Origin: BD2-11 clade cluster bacterium bin43 | GTDB taxonomy: Bacteria; Gemmatimonadota; Gemmatimonadetes; Longimicrobiales; Gaopeijiaceae | DNA: 64,000 bases | Direction: 5' to 3' | Assembly (NCBI GenBank): GCA_002238605.1 | Contig: MPMR01000010.1 | Span: 62,001-126,000, forward strand | Part shown: one piece after another, positions 24,130 to 32,165 of the stretch | Numbering within the stretch: position 1 is the first letter of the stretch | How the letters are laid out: the number at the start of each line of letters is the position of its first letter | Program-made: the position numbers and the translations under genes | The notes under the pieces: generated by a model | What the model saw: only the letters and a program-made list of their open reading frames with translations | The model's database searches: none | What the model was told of the DNA's origin: nothing

Positions 24130-25905
24130 ATGACCGCAGCCTGCGACTTCCGTTATGATACCGACCGAGCGCCGTCCCCGTGGCCCGCGATGGTGCGGGA
24201 ACCAGTTGCATCCCGATTGGAAGACGCCCCGGATGGTTTCCCGGGCGAAGACGCACTGGGTCCCGTCTCCGGCGAGGACGCCGCGAGTCCCGTCCCGGGC
24301 GAGGACGCCCCGGCTCCCGTCCCGGGCGAGGATGCCGATGACGAACTGTATCTCCTGGGCGAGCGCATCGCGGAGCTGGCCGCGCGCATCAACGCTGCCG
24401 AGTCGCGAATGATGGCCCTCATCGCCGACTTCGACCGCCGGGGCGGATGGAAGGACGGCGGCTACGGCTCCTGCGCCGAATGGCTTGCCTGGAGGATCGG
24501 CATCAAGATTGGCCCGGCTCGGGAAAGGGTCCGCACGGCGCGTGCGCTTGAGAGCCTGCCGCAGACCGCCCACGCTCTCCGGGAGGGGACCATCTCATAC
24601 GCGAAGGTCCGGGCGCTTACCCGTGTCGCGACTGCCGAGCGCGAGGCGGAGCTGCTTGAGTACGCGCGCGCCGGTTCGGCCGCGAAGCTGGAGCGGAGGC
24701 TGCGCATGTGGAAGATGCTGTCGCGCGACGAGGAGTTGACCGCCGAACAGGCCCGGCATCGCAGCCGGACGTTTTCGATGTTTGTGGACGGCGATGGGAT
24801 GTACGTGGTGAAGGGACGGCTCGAGCCGGAGGTTGGTGCCGTGCTCATGCGAGCGGTGGAGGCGGCGTCGGATACGCTGTTCCGGCGTGAGGGCGGGGCG
24901 GATGCCGGTAGCAACCAGGGCGGGGCGGCTGCGCAAACCGGCGCGTGCGGTGCGGGCACCGGTAGGCGAGAGTGCGGTGCGGGCGCCGGCACACCCGATG
25001 GCCATGACGGCGACGCGCGCCCGGATCCGAAGCAGCGCCGGGCGGATGCCGTCGGCCTGCTCGCGGAGCGGGCGTTGGCGGCGGGCTTCTGCGGCGACGA
25101 ACTCGACGACGGCTCGCAGCCTCAGCTCCCTGACGAGGGTCAATTCCACGGCGAGCCCCGGAACCGGACCCGCAAGGGACCGGTAACCCAGCCTCGCGTC
25201 GAGTCCGGCACCCGGGCGGAGCGGTACCAGGTCATGGTTCACTGCGATGCGGCGACGCTGGCGGCGAAAGGCGAGCCCGGACGCTCGGATCTGGACGGGA
25301 TCCGGGTTTCTGCGGAAACTTCGCGGCGCATGGCGTGCGATGCCGCAGTGGTCGGGATGGTCCATGCCAGGGACGGGGAGGTGCTCAACGTCGGGCGCCG
25401 GACCCGCACGATTCCACCACACATCCGGCGGGCGCTGGAGGAGCGCGACCGGGGATGTCGCTTTCCCGGCTGCGGCTGCCGGTTCACCGAGGCGCACCAC
25501 GTGAAACACTGGGCCGACGGGGGCGAGACGAGCCTCCGGAACACGCTGCTGCTTTGCCGGCGGCATCACCGTGCGGTTCACGAGGGTCGGGTGAAGGTCG
25601 CCGTGAACAGTGATGGGACGGTGCTGTTCTTCACACCCGGGGGAAGGATGCTGGCGGATGCGCCGAAGCCGCCAGGATGGGCGGACGCGCGGAAGGGAAG
25701 AAAGCCGATTCGCGCAGGCAGGAAGTCGGAGGAGGTGGATGCAGACCTGCCGCCTGTCCCATCGGCCCAACGCGGGGCCCCGCAAGGCATTGGACACGCC
25801 ACGATGTCCAACGGGGCCGCGCTCTATCCCGACTCAGCCATTCCCTGGTCGATCGAGGCGGCTGCCCGGGAAGCCATGGAGGAGTCGCTGGAGACCCGGA
25901 ATTGA
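24130..25905 (+). CDS. DUF222 (13E12-type) HNH endonuclease
   Basis: 591 residues, ATG 24130, GGAG ribosome site. N-terminal acidic decapeptide repeats (GEDALGPVS, GEDAASPVP, GEDAPAPVP, GEDADDE; residues 39-72) precede the DUF222 helical domain (about 75-260: RINAAESRMMALIADFDRRGGW, then SCAEWLAWR-GI). A variable Gly-rich linker follows, then the HNH nuclease near 440-480 (CRFPGC ... EAHHVKHWADGGETSLRN ... LCRRHHRAVHEG), with the His-His pair and zinc cysteines intact. Such proteins occur in many copies in some genomes and are suspected of being mobile or defence-related; no function is proven. It has its own AT-rich promoter and no operon partner. Confidence 0.92.
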   Translation: MTAACDFRYDTDRAPSPWPAMVREPVASRLEDAPDGFPGEDALGPVSGEDAASPVPGEDAPAPVPGEDADDELYLLGERIAELAARINAAESRMMALIADFDRRGGWKDGGYGSCAEWLAWRIGIKIGPARERVRTARALESLPQTAHALREGTISYAKVRALTRVATAEREAELLEYARAGSAAKLERRLRMWKMLSRDEELTAEQARHRSRTFSMFVDGDGMYVVKGRLEPEVGAVLMRAVEAASDTLFRREGGADAGSNQGGAAAQTGACGAGTGRRECGAGAGTPDGHDGDARPDPKQRRADAVGLLAERALAAGFCGDELDDGSQPQLPDEGQFHGEPRNRTRKGPVTQPRVESGTRAERYQVMVHCDAATLAAKGEPGRSDLDGIRVSAETSRRMACDAAVVGMVHARDGEVLNVGRRTRTIPPHIRRALEERDRGCRFPGCGCRFTEAHHVKHWADGGETSLRNTLLLCRRHHRAVHEGRVKVAVNSDGTVLFFTPGGRMLADAPKPPGWADARKGRKPIRAGRKSEEVDADLPPVPSAQRGAPQGIGHATMSNGAALYPDSAIPWSIEAAAREAMEESLETRN

Positions 25906-25956
25906 GCTGGTGAGCGGGAAGGCAGGCAGGAGTCGCTGGAGACGCGATTCCCGGAC

Positions 25957-28239
25957 TCAATCCCGCAACCTGAAGACGTACAGCGCATTCCCGGAGGCCG
26001 GATGGCGGATCTCCGGGGCCAGCAGCCGGGGCACGATGCGGGGGCTGCCGCCGCCGAGGCCGGTGCTGACGGCCAGGTACTGTTCGCCGCGCACGGAGAA
26101 GGTCACGGGGAAGCCCTGGACGGAGGTGCCCAGCCGGGTTTCCCATAGCGCCTCGCCGGTTGCGACGTCGTAGGCGCGGAAGTAGCGGTCGACGTCGCCC
26201 GCGAAGGCGAGGCCGCCGCCGGTGGTGAGGGCCGCGGTGAGGAAGGAGGCGCGCTGCTCGACGCTCCAGACTTCCTCGAGGGTGCGCACGTCGTAGGCGG
26301 CCAGCTTGCCCAGCCGGCCGTCGGTGCCGGGCATTTCGGCCCAGTCGCGGTCGGCGCCGGTGCCGCCCGAACCCACCTCCATGGCGATCTCGCGGCCGGA
26401 GATCTCGAGGCAGCTCTGCGAGAGCGGGGTGACGAGCAGGCCGTTCTCCGGGCTGTACGCCATCGCGTGCCAGTTGTGACCGCCCGCCGTGCTGGGGCAC
26501 ACGGAGATCCACTCGCCCACGCCGGCCTTCATGATGTCGGCGCGGTAGGTGACCTCTCCGGTCCTCGGGTCGATGTGGTCGAAGACGTTCTGGTAGACGG
26601 TCTCGCGGTGCTCGAGGAACTCGCCCGTCTCCCGGTCGAGCTTCCAGAAGATGCCGTGCTTGCCGATGGCGAAGAGGAGCCTGCGGCTATCGACGTCGAC
26701 CAGCAGCTGCTCGAAGGCCTCGTCGAGGTCGAGCGCCTCTCCGGGGACGTGCTGGCGATACCAGGCCAGCGAGCCGTCGGCAACCCTCATGGCGAGGGTG
26801 GAACTGGTATAGAGCGCCGGGTCGGCTGCGCTGAGCCCGCGGCTGGCGGGCACCCAGGGCTTGGCCTGGGCCGTCCCCCAGTAGATGAGCCCGAGCGCCG
26901 GGTCGTAGCTGCCGGTGGTCCACGCATCCCCGCCACCCCGCAGGTGGAGGGGCAGGTCGCCCCAGGTGTCGCCGCCGGGCTCGCCCGGGCGCGCGATGGT
27001 GAAGGTCCGCCACACCTCCTCCCCGGTGTCGGCGTCGTGCGCGGTGATGAAGCAGCTGTCCTCGTGGAAGCGCCCGCACCCGTTGATGCCGTTGACCACC
27101 AGCCCCTCCACCACGAGGGGGCCGGCGACGTTGGTGTAGCCCTTGCGGGGATCGGCGACCTGGGTGTCCCACACGGTCTTGCCGGTGCGCGCGTCGAGGG
27201 CGACCACGCTCGCGTCCTTCGTGGCGAGGAACACCTTGTCCTGGTAGAGGGCCAGATTGCGCAGCTGGTCGAAGCCGCCCGGACGGATGTGGTCGGGGAA
27301 CTGGCGCCGGTACTCCCACAGCAGGTCGCCGGTGGCGGCGTCGAGCGCCTGGATGACGTTGCCCGGGTTGGCGAGGAACATGATCCCGTCGAGCACCAGC
27401 GGCGTGGGCTGGCTGGTCCCGTCGGCCATGGCCCACACCCACGCCAGCTCCAGGTCGGTAACGTTATCGCGCCGGATCTGGTCGAGCGGGCTGTACCCCC
27501 ACGCGTCGTAGGTGCGGCGGTACATGAGCCAGTCGGCGGGATCCGGGTCGCGCAACATCGCGTCGGTCACCGGCGGAAGAGGGCCGATGCTGCCCTCCAC
27601 GGTGGTGAGGCCGGTGGCGCGCACCAACTCCTCCGGGCCGGCGGCCGGGGAGGTGGGAACGCCCTCGCCTGCGGGGTCGCCGGTCGCAGGTGGTGCCTCC
27701 GGGTCGGTGGCGGCCTGACCGACGCGTCCCGCGCCCCCGGCTCCGGCGCCTGCCGCACCCGCCCCTGCCAGCACGTCGTCGATCGCCTGCTCGTCGGCGA
27801 GCGCGCCCAGGTCGGCGGCCGCCCCGTTGGCCGAGAGCAGAAAGGCGGTCACCGCCAGGTACTGCGCCTCGCTCAGGGTTCCGGGCTCCTCCGGGGGCAT
27901 GTCGCGCACCACGGCCAGCAGCTCGCCGAGCGCGGCGCCGCGCCAGGCGGTTCGGAAGTTCCGGCCCGCCAGCTCGGGCGCCTCGAAGTCGCCGCTCAGG
28001 TCGGCGCGGTGGCATTCCGCGCACGCGCGGTCGTACACCCCGCGCCCGGCTTCCACCTGCTCGGCAACCAGGCGCACCGTCTCCTGCCCGGCGAGCGGTG
28101 CGGCCAGGGCGAGCGATGCGGCGATGGCGAGCGGTGCGGCCAGGGCGAGCGCCACGAGCAGTGAGGCAGCCGGTGCCGGCGTCACCGCGGGACACGTCGT
28201 TCGCAGCGTAATACCCTGGGGTTGCCGGGTCTCTACCAT
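25957..28239 (-). CDS. PQQ-dependent dehydrogenase with N-terminal cytochrome c domain
   Basis: 760 residues from ATG 28239; GTG 28266 is an alternative and neither has a good ribosome site. A long Ala/Leu signal is followed by a cytochrome c domain (CAECH, Cys73/Cys76/His77; [21 protein letters not shown]), an Ala/Gly linker, then an eight-bladed PQQ-type propeller (W-x-Y-G repeats, e.g. [15 protein letters not shown] and [16 protein letters not shown]). Quinohaemoprotein alcohol dehydrogenases carry the cytochrome at the C-terminus; here it is N-terminal. No vicinal Cys-Cys is seen; instead [12 protein letters not shown] offers a spaced pair. It is a periplasmic alcohol or sugar oxidase. 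Confidence 0.9.
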   Translation of the reverse strand: MVETRQPQGITLRTTCPAVTPAPAASLLVALALAAPLAIAASLALAAPLAGQETVRLVAEQVEAGRGVYDRACAECHRADLSGDFEAPELAGRNFRTAWRGAALGELLAVVRDMPPEEPGTLSEAQYLAVTAFLLSANGAAADLGALADEQAIDDVLAGAGAAGAGAGGAGRVGQAATDPEAPPATGDPAGEGVPTSPAAGPEELVRATGLTTVEGSIGPLPPVTDAMLRDPDPADWLMYRRTYDAWGYSPLDQIRRDNVTDLELAWVWAMADGTSQPTPLVLDGIMFLANPGNVIQALDAATGDLLWEYRRQFPDHIRPGGFDQLRNLALYQDKVFLATKDASVVALDARTGKTVWDTQVADPRKGYTNVAGPLVVEGLVVNGINGCGRFHEDSCFITAHDADTGEEVWRTFTIARPGEPGGDTWGDLPLHLRGGGDAWTTGSYDPALGLIYWGTAQAKPWVPASRGLSAADPALYTSSTLAMRVADGSLAWYRQHVPGEALDLDEAFEQLLVDVDSRRLLFAIGKHGIFWKLDRETGEFLEHRETVYQNVFDHIDPRTGEVTYRADIMKAGVGEWISVCPSTAGGHNWHAMAYSPENGLLVTPLSQSCLEISGREIAMEVGSGGTGADRDWAEMPGTDGRLGKLAAYDVRTLEEVWSVEQRASFLTAALTTGGGLAFAGDVDRYFRAYDVATGEALWETRLGTSVQGFPVTFSVRGEQYLAVSTGLGGGSPRIVPRLLAPEIRHPASGNALYVFRLRD

Positions 28240-28281
28240 ATCATCAGTAGATGCTAGTGATATCACCAGTAATCATCAGTG
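28239..28281. promoter_or_regulatory. Three phased direct repeats upstream of the PQQ gene
   Basis: Copies of ATCAYCAGT start at 28240, 28262 and 28272, about two and one helical turns apart, with the small palindrome TGATATCA between the first two. They overlap the start region of the PQQ gene and the last codons of the DUF4159 gene. They could be an activator or repressor site; inference only. Confidence 0.4.
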
Positions 28282-29097
28282 CGTCAGCGCATACAGCACG
28301 ATGTTGATGCCGAGCGCGTACGACTCCGGGGAGAACCGGAAGAAGAACGACTCGTCCTCGCCCTCGCGCTCCCAGCCGTCCGCGATGTCGGTGTTGTGGG
28401 TCATGACCACCATCGCCCGCCCGTCCTCGTCGAAGATCGCGCGGAAGTGTACTTCGGCGCTCTCGAACCCCCGCTCCGAGGTCGCCTGGCGCCCCGTCCG
28501 GTACCAGTACTGGATCGAGGGCACCTGCGGCACGTTCCGGACCTGGTAGAGCCCGTTCAGGAGCAGGTGATCGCTCGGAACGTCCTGGATGAAGTGATCG
28601 GGGAGCACCTCCAGCATGACCTGCTCCCAGTGCTGCCAGGCGCGCTCGCCCCAGAAGTCGTCCACGTAGAGAAAGCCGCCCTTCAGGAGATAGGTGCGCA
28701 GGCGCTCGATCTCTTCGGCGTCGAAGCCGACCGTCCCCACGTCCGACATGAAGACGAAGGGACACTCGAAGATCTGATCGTCCTCCAGGGACACGACCGC
28801 GTAGAAGGGCTCCCCGTCCTCGGAGCGGCTGACCGCGCTGGTGGTGAGCTGCGAAAAGCGCAGGGAGAAGTTGGCGTCCGAGTTGGGGTAGTCGGTGCGC
28901 CAGCCCTGCCCCAGAGCCTCGTTGCGCACGCTTCGGTAGGCGATGCGGCAGAAGGTGAAGCCGAACTCGGCTGCCTCGCCCGGGTTGGCCATGGGCGCGC
29001 GCCGGCCCCAGCCGCGTCCCCACCGCTGCGCGCTCGCCGGGCTCGCGAGGACCGCCGGGGCGCCCGTCCATATCGTGGCCAGGACGAGCGCCCACAT
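28276..29097 (-). CDS. DUF4159 secreted protein
   Basis: 273 residues from ATG 29097 (AGGA 6 bp upstream). ATG 29157 would add 20 basic residues. The signal peptide ends PASAQ. The DUF4159 core reads FTFCRIAYRSVRNEALGQGW ... TDYPNSDANFSLRFSQLT ... MSDVGTVGFDAEEIERLRTYLLKGGFLYVDDFWG, and the C-terminus SPESYALGINIVLYAL is also typical. The family resembles a class I glutamine amidotransferase-like fold and often accompanies Bat/MoxR genes. Here it sits between a PQQ enzyme and a TPR protein in a minus-strand series. Confidence 0.88.
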   Translation of the reverse strand: MWALVLATIWTGAPAVLASPASAQRWGRGWGRRAPMANPGEAAEFGFTFCRIAYRSVRNEALGQGWRTDYPNSDANFSLRFSQLTTSAVSRSEDGEPFYAVVSLEDDQIFECPFVFMSDVGTVGFDAEEIERLRTYLLKGGFLYVDDFWGERAWQHWEQVMLEVLPDHFIQDVPSDHLLLNGLYQVRNVPQVPSIQYWYRTGRQATSERGFESAEVHFRAIFDEDGRAMVVMTHNTDIADGWEREGEDESFFFRFSPESYALGINIVLYALTH

Positions 29098-29147
29098 GCG
29101 CGTCCTGCCCGACGGGATGAGCGTCCTGGCGGCCCGAAGTGCGACCC

Positions 29148-29214
29148 GCCCCGGCATCAGCACCGCCCCGGCATCTGGAAACGCGCCGGCATCTAGAAGC
29201 GCGCCGACATCAGC
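29148..29214. repeat. Imperfect 18-bp tandem repeat, four units
   Basis: GGCAT (last copy GACAT) recurs at 29153, 29170, 29188 and 29206 within CGCGCCGGCATCTAGAAG-like units. It bridges the end of the TPR gene and the leader of the DUF4159 gene. Confidence 0.75.
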
Positions 29215-30830
29215 CAGACATCGGCGTTGGCCCAGTACTCCATGCGCTCGGCCAGCACCTCGTCGGCGTCCGCGTCGCGGCCCTGGGCCCGCAGCGCCCG
29301 CTCCAGCCCGAAGAGCGACCAGCCGTTGTGCGGATGGTCCACGAGCGCGGCGCGGAACACCTCTTCGGCCTCCGCGTGGCGTCCGGCGTCGTTCAGGATG
29401 GCGCCCAGCCAGTGGCGCGCCGCGAAGTTCAGGGGCTCGGGCTCGTCGTAGCGGAGGCCGTCCTCGACCTCGATCGCCTCCTCGAGCACGCGCACGGCCC
29501 CGTCGACATCGCCTTCGGCGGCAAGGATCTCGCCCTCGAGAATCCCGCCCACGACGGTGATGAGATCGACGGCCGAGTGCCCGCGGAAGGGCGCCTCGTC
29601 CTCGAGCTCGCCGCGCGCCTCCCTCAGCCGCTCCATGTAGAACGCGGCGCTGTCGGGCCGTTCCATGCGCAGATGGGCGAAGCCGCGCCCGAAGTCCCAG
29701 AAGCCCGCGAAGAGGGGCTGCTCGGGCTGCTCCTCGATGGCGAGCACGTCCTCCCAGAGACCGAAGCGGACGCCGGTGAGCGACTCGTAGAAGCTGCCGC
29801 CCGACACGAGCCTGCCGTAGTTGCGCGAGGCCTGCATGGCGACCGCGCCCTCGCCCGCCATGGAGGCGGCGAAGAGCAGCATGTGCAGGTTGTGCGACGG
29901 GTAGATGGCGAAGCCCAGGTCGTGGTTGGCCTTCTGGTCGGAGTGCCAGGCGTGCGTGTTGGCGATCACCGCGTCGTGCCAGCGCCCGATCCGGTTGTAG
30001 GTATGGGACGGCATGTGCTGGATGTGGCTCGCGCCGGGAATCGACTGGCCGAGATGGTCCGCGCACGCCTCCGCCTTGCCGGGACGGGCGGTGGGTTCGG
30101 TCGCGTGGACGTAGAGATGGCACGCGCCCGGGTGGGCGATGTTCAGCGCGAGCGTCTGTTCGAGCACCGCGTGGATCTTCTGCACCTCGGGGTTCTCGAT
30201 GTCCCAGTAGCCGCGCCGGGGCTGGAGCAGCATGAGCGACTCGCCGTAGAAGGTCCCCACCTCCTGGTCCCCGGGATGCGCCTCCCACACCTTCTCCATG
30301 GCGGCGGCGTACGCCTTGTCCAGCTCCAGGCGCTGCTCGTCGCCCTCGTGTTCGGGCGCGTAGCGGACGATCATCGCGTCGATGAGGGCTCGCTCGATCT
30401 CGGTGCCGGACCGTGCGGCCAGCTCCTTCGCCTTGTGGATGGCGGCGTAGGCGGTGGGGGCGTCCTCGGGCAGCATGGCGCCGTTCAGATAGCGGCCCAG
30501 CGACCACGCTTCGCCGAAGTAGCACATCGCGCACTCGGGATCGTGGCGCTGAGCTTCCTTGAAGGAGCGGTTCGCGTCCGAGGGCGTGAAGGCGTACATG
30601 AGCTGCATGCCCTGCACGAAGTAGGCCTGCGCTGCCTCGGAGCCGGTGGTGATGGTGCGCGAGTACGGCCCGAGGGCCGAGGAAATGAGCAGGACCTCCT
30701 CGCCGTCGGGAGCCGGACCTGGTCCGTGCTCGTCGTGTTGGGCGGAGAGGGGCGCCGGCGCCAGGGCGAGCAGGACCGGCGCGGTGCTACAGACGCAGGC
30801 GAGGACGAAGCGAAGGTGGTTCCGGGTCAT
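29193..30830 (-). CDS. Secreted TPR protein with conserved His/Cys-rich core
   Basis: 545 residues from ATG 30830 (AGGAG 8 bp upstream). The signal peptide ends PLSAQ. Multiple TPR-like pairs are visible, from AAQAYFVQGMQLMYAFTPSDA to a closing set (DAGRHAEAEEVFRAALVDHP, GWSLFGLERALRAQGRD). The middle contains a motif rich in potential metal ligands, HPGACHLYVHATE, then SIPGASHIQHMPSHTYNRIGRW, a recurrent signature of this secreted TPR family in environmental bacteria. Its function is unknown. The leader carries three copies of a repeat that includes the ribosome site. Confidence 0.88.
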   Translation of the reverse strand: MTRNHLRFVLACVCSTAPVLLALAPAPLSAQHDEHGPGPAPDGEEVLLISSALGPYSRTITTGSEAAQAYFVQGMQLMYAFTPSDANRSFKEAQRHDPECAMCYFGEAWSLGRYLNGAMLPEDAPTAYAAIHKAKELAARSGTEIERALIDAMIVRYAPEHEGDEQRLELDKAYAAAMEKVWEAHPGDQEVGTFYGESLMLLQPRRGYWDIENPEVQKIHAVLEQTLALNIAHPGACHLYVHATEPTARPGKAEACADHLGQSIPGASHIQHMPSHTYNRIGRWHDAVIANTHAWHSDQKANHDLGFAIYPSHNLHMLLFAASMAGEGAVAMQASRNYGRLVSGGSFYESLTGVRFGLWEDVLAIEEQPEQPLFAGFWDFGRGFAHLRMERPDSAAFYMERLREARGELEDEAPFRGHSAVDLITVVGGILEGEILAAEGDVDGAVRVLEEAIEVEDGLRYDEPEPLNFAARHWLGAILNDAGRHAEAEEVFRAALVDHPHNGWSLFGLERALRAQGRDADADEVLAERMEYWANADVWLMSARF

Positions 30831-30838
30831 GGCGCAGT

Positions 30839-30889
30839 CTCCTGAAGTGAGTCCGAGTGCTCCTCGTGAAGCGAGTCCGAATTCTCCTC
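30839..30889. repeat. Leader repeat carrying three ribosome-site-like motifs
   Basis: CTCCT (AGGAG on the minus strand) recurs at 30839, 30860 and 30884 inside units sharing GAAG(T/C)GAGTCCGA(G/A). Only the copy nearest ATG 30830 has correct spacing. Confidence 0.7.
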
Positions 30890-30948
30890 GCAAACTGCCC
30901 CGATGAGGGGATGTGCGCCAGAGATGTGGAGATGGGAACGCAGGTCCC

Positions 30949-31467
30949 TCAGCGCCCGCCCGACCTGAGGTCGCGGTCGAAGTCCTCGAGGTCGCGGTCG
31001 TAGTCCGGGGTTCCCCGGCCCGGGGCCTTGCGCGTGCGCCCCCCGGCCCGCCGCCGCTCGATCGCATCGTCCAGCCAGCGCTCCGCGGACTTGCTCTCGC
31101 GCCGCGCCAGCTCCTCGACCTTCTCGATCAGCGTGTCGGCGTCGGATCCCAGGATGCGTCGCCCTTCACGAGCCTCGCCGCCCGGCAGATCCGGCCACAG
31201 CCGCTCTCCCGTCTCGTCGAACCCCTTCGCGCTGTGCAGCCTGAGCCACCGGTCGAAGCGCGAGCACAGGCGGATGACGGCGTAGAATCGGCGCGGACGC
31301 CTGCCGCCCCCGGCGATCAGGTCGATGACGACCGCGACGATGGACAGGCTGATCATGACCGCATCCTTGACCCCGTCGAGCGCCAGCTTGGCCTGGAAGA
31401 CCACGAAGTCGCGGACGGTGACCGAGCGGGTGACGACGGGAAGGGAGGGGTTGCCGGGATGGTTCAT
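30949..31467 (-). CDS. Membrane protein of unknown function
   Basis: 172 residues from ATG 31467 (AAGG upstream). One clear membrane helix (about 35-56, DAVMISLSIVAVVIDLIAGGG), then a basic segment (RRPRRFYAVIRLCSRFDRWLRLHSA) that resembles an amphipathic membrane-surface helix, and a highly charged C-terminus ending DRDLEDFDRDLRSGGR. I do not recognise a family. It heads the minus-strand series that continues with the TPR, DUF4159 and PQQ genes. Confidence 0.68.
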   Translation of the reverse strand: MNHPGNPSLPVVTRSVTVRDFVVFQAKLALDGVKDAVMISLSIVAVVIDLIAGGGRRPRRFYAVIRLCSRFDRWLRLHSAKGFDETGERLWPDLPGGEAREGRRILGSDADTLIEKVEELARRESKSAERWLDDAIERRRAGGRTRKAPGRGTPDYDRDLEDFDRDLRSGGR

Positions 31468-31651
31468 GGGGCCTTCATGTGTCTGAGGGTGGCCGGTCCC
31501 GCGGATCGCGCGTCGACTCGCATGCGACGACGTCCGATCGACCCTCTTCTTTACGTCGACTCGCGGGTCTCGTGCAATATCGGGCGGGCCGCGGCCTCGT
31601 ACGGGAGCAATGCCGGCAGGTGTCGGCGGAGACCTGAACGGGAGGCACGAC

Positions 31652-32134
31652 ATGAGCCCCTTTCTGAAGACGGCCCTGTTCACGCTGGTGGTGCCCGGCA
31701 GCGTCGCGGTGCTCATCCCGCTGCTCATCGCGGGGGACCGGGCGGCTGGGGGCGGCGCCACGCGCGTCCTCGCCTTCCTGCTCCTCGCGCTCGGCGCCCT
31801 CGTCTACCTGCGCTCCGCGTGGGACTTCGCGTCGTTCGGGCGGGGAACGCCCGCGATCACCGACGCGCCAGGGCGGCTGGTGACCCGGGGGTTCTACCGC
31901 TACACGCGCAATCCCATGTACGTGGCGGTGCTGAGCGCGGTCGCCGGCTGGGCCATTCTCTACGGCGCGCCGGTCCTTTGGGCCTACGGCGCCGCGATCT
32001 TCGTCTTCTTCTCGCTGTTCATCCGGCTGTACGAGGAGCCCCGCCTCACGCAGGAGTTCGGGGAGGAGTATGTGGCGTACATGGAGCGGGTCGGGCGCTG
32101 GCTGACGCTGCCCGGTCGCGGAAGCCCTCGCTGA
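31652..32134 (+). CDS. Isoprenylcysteine carboxyl methyltransferase-family membrane protein
   Basis: 160 residues, ATG 31652 with GGGAGG upstream. Four membrane helices are evident. The C-terminal cofactor-binding signature of the ICMT/PEMT superfamily is intact: LVTRGFYRYTRNPMYVAVL, then EEPRLTQEFGEEYVAYMERVGRW. Bacterial members methylate phospholipids, thiols or small molecules with S-adenosylmethionine; which one cannot be told. It converges with the sensor-kinase gene, 31 bp between stops. Confidence 0.9.
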   Translation: MSPFLKTALFTLVVPGSVAVLIPLLIAGDRAAGGGATRVLAFLLLALGALVYLRSAWDFASFGRGTPAITDAPGRLVTRGFYRYTRNPMYVAVLSAVAGWAILYGAPVLWAYGAAIFVFFSLFIRLYEEPRLTQEFGEEYVAYMERVGRWLTLPGRGSPR

Positions 32135-32165
32135 CGGGCTCGGCGGGAAGAACGCCGAGGGGGCG

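Noticed and set aside
29160-30534. Minus-strand frame continuing the DUF4159 frame upstream across the TPR gene
   Set aside because: The TPR gene in a different frame of the same strand has a signal peptide, TPR motifs and ribosome site; the extension is Arg/Pro-rich shadow sequence.
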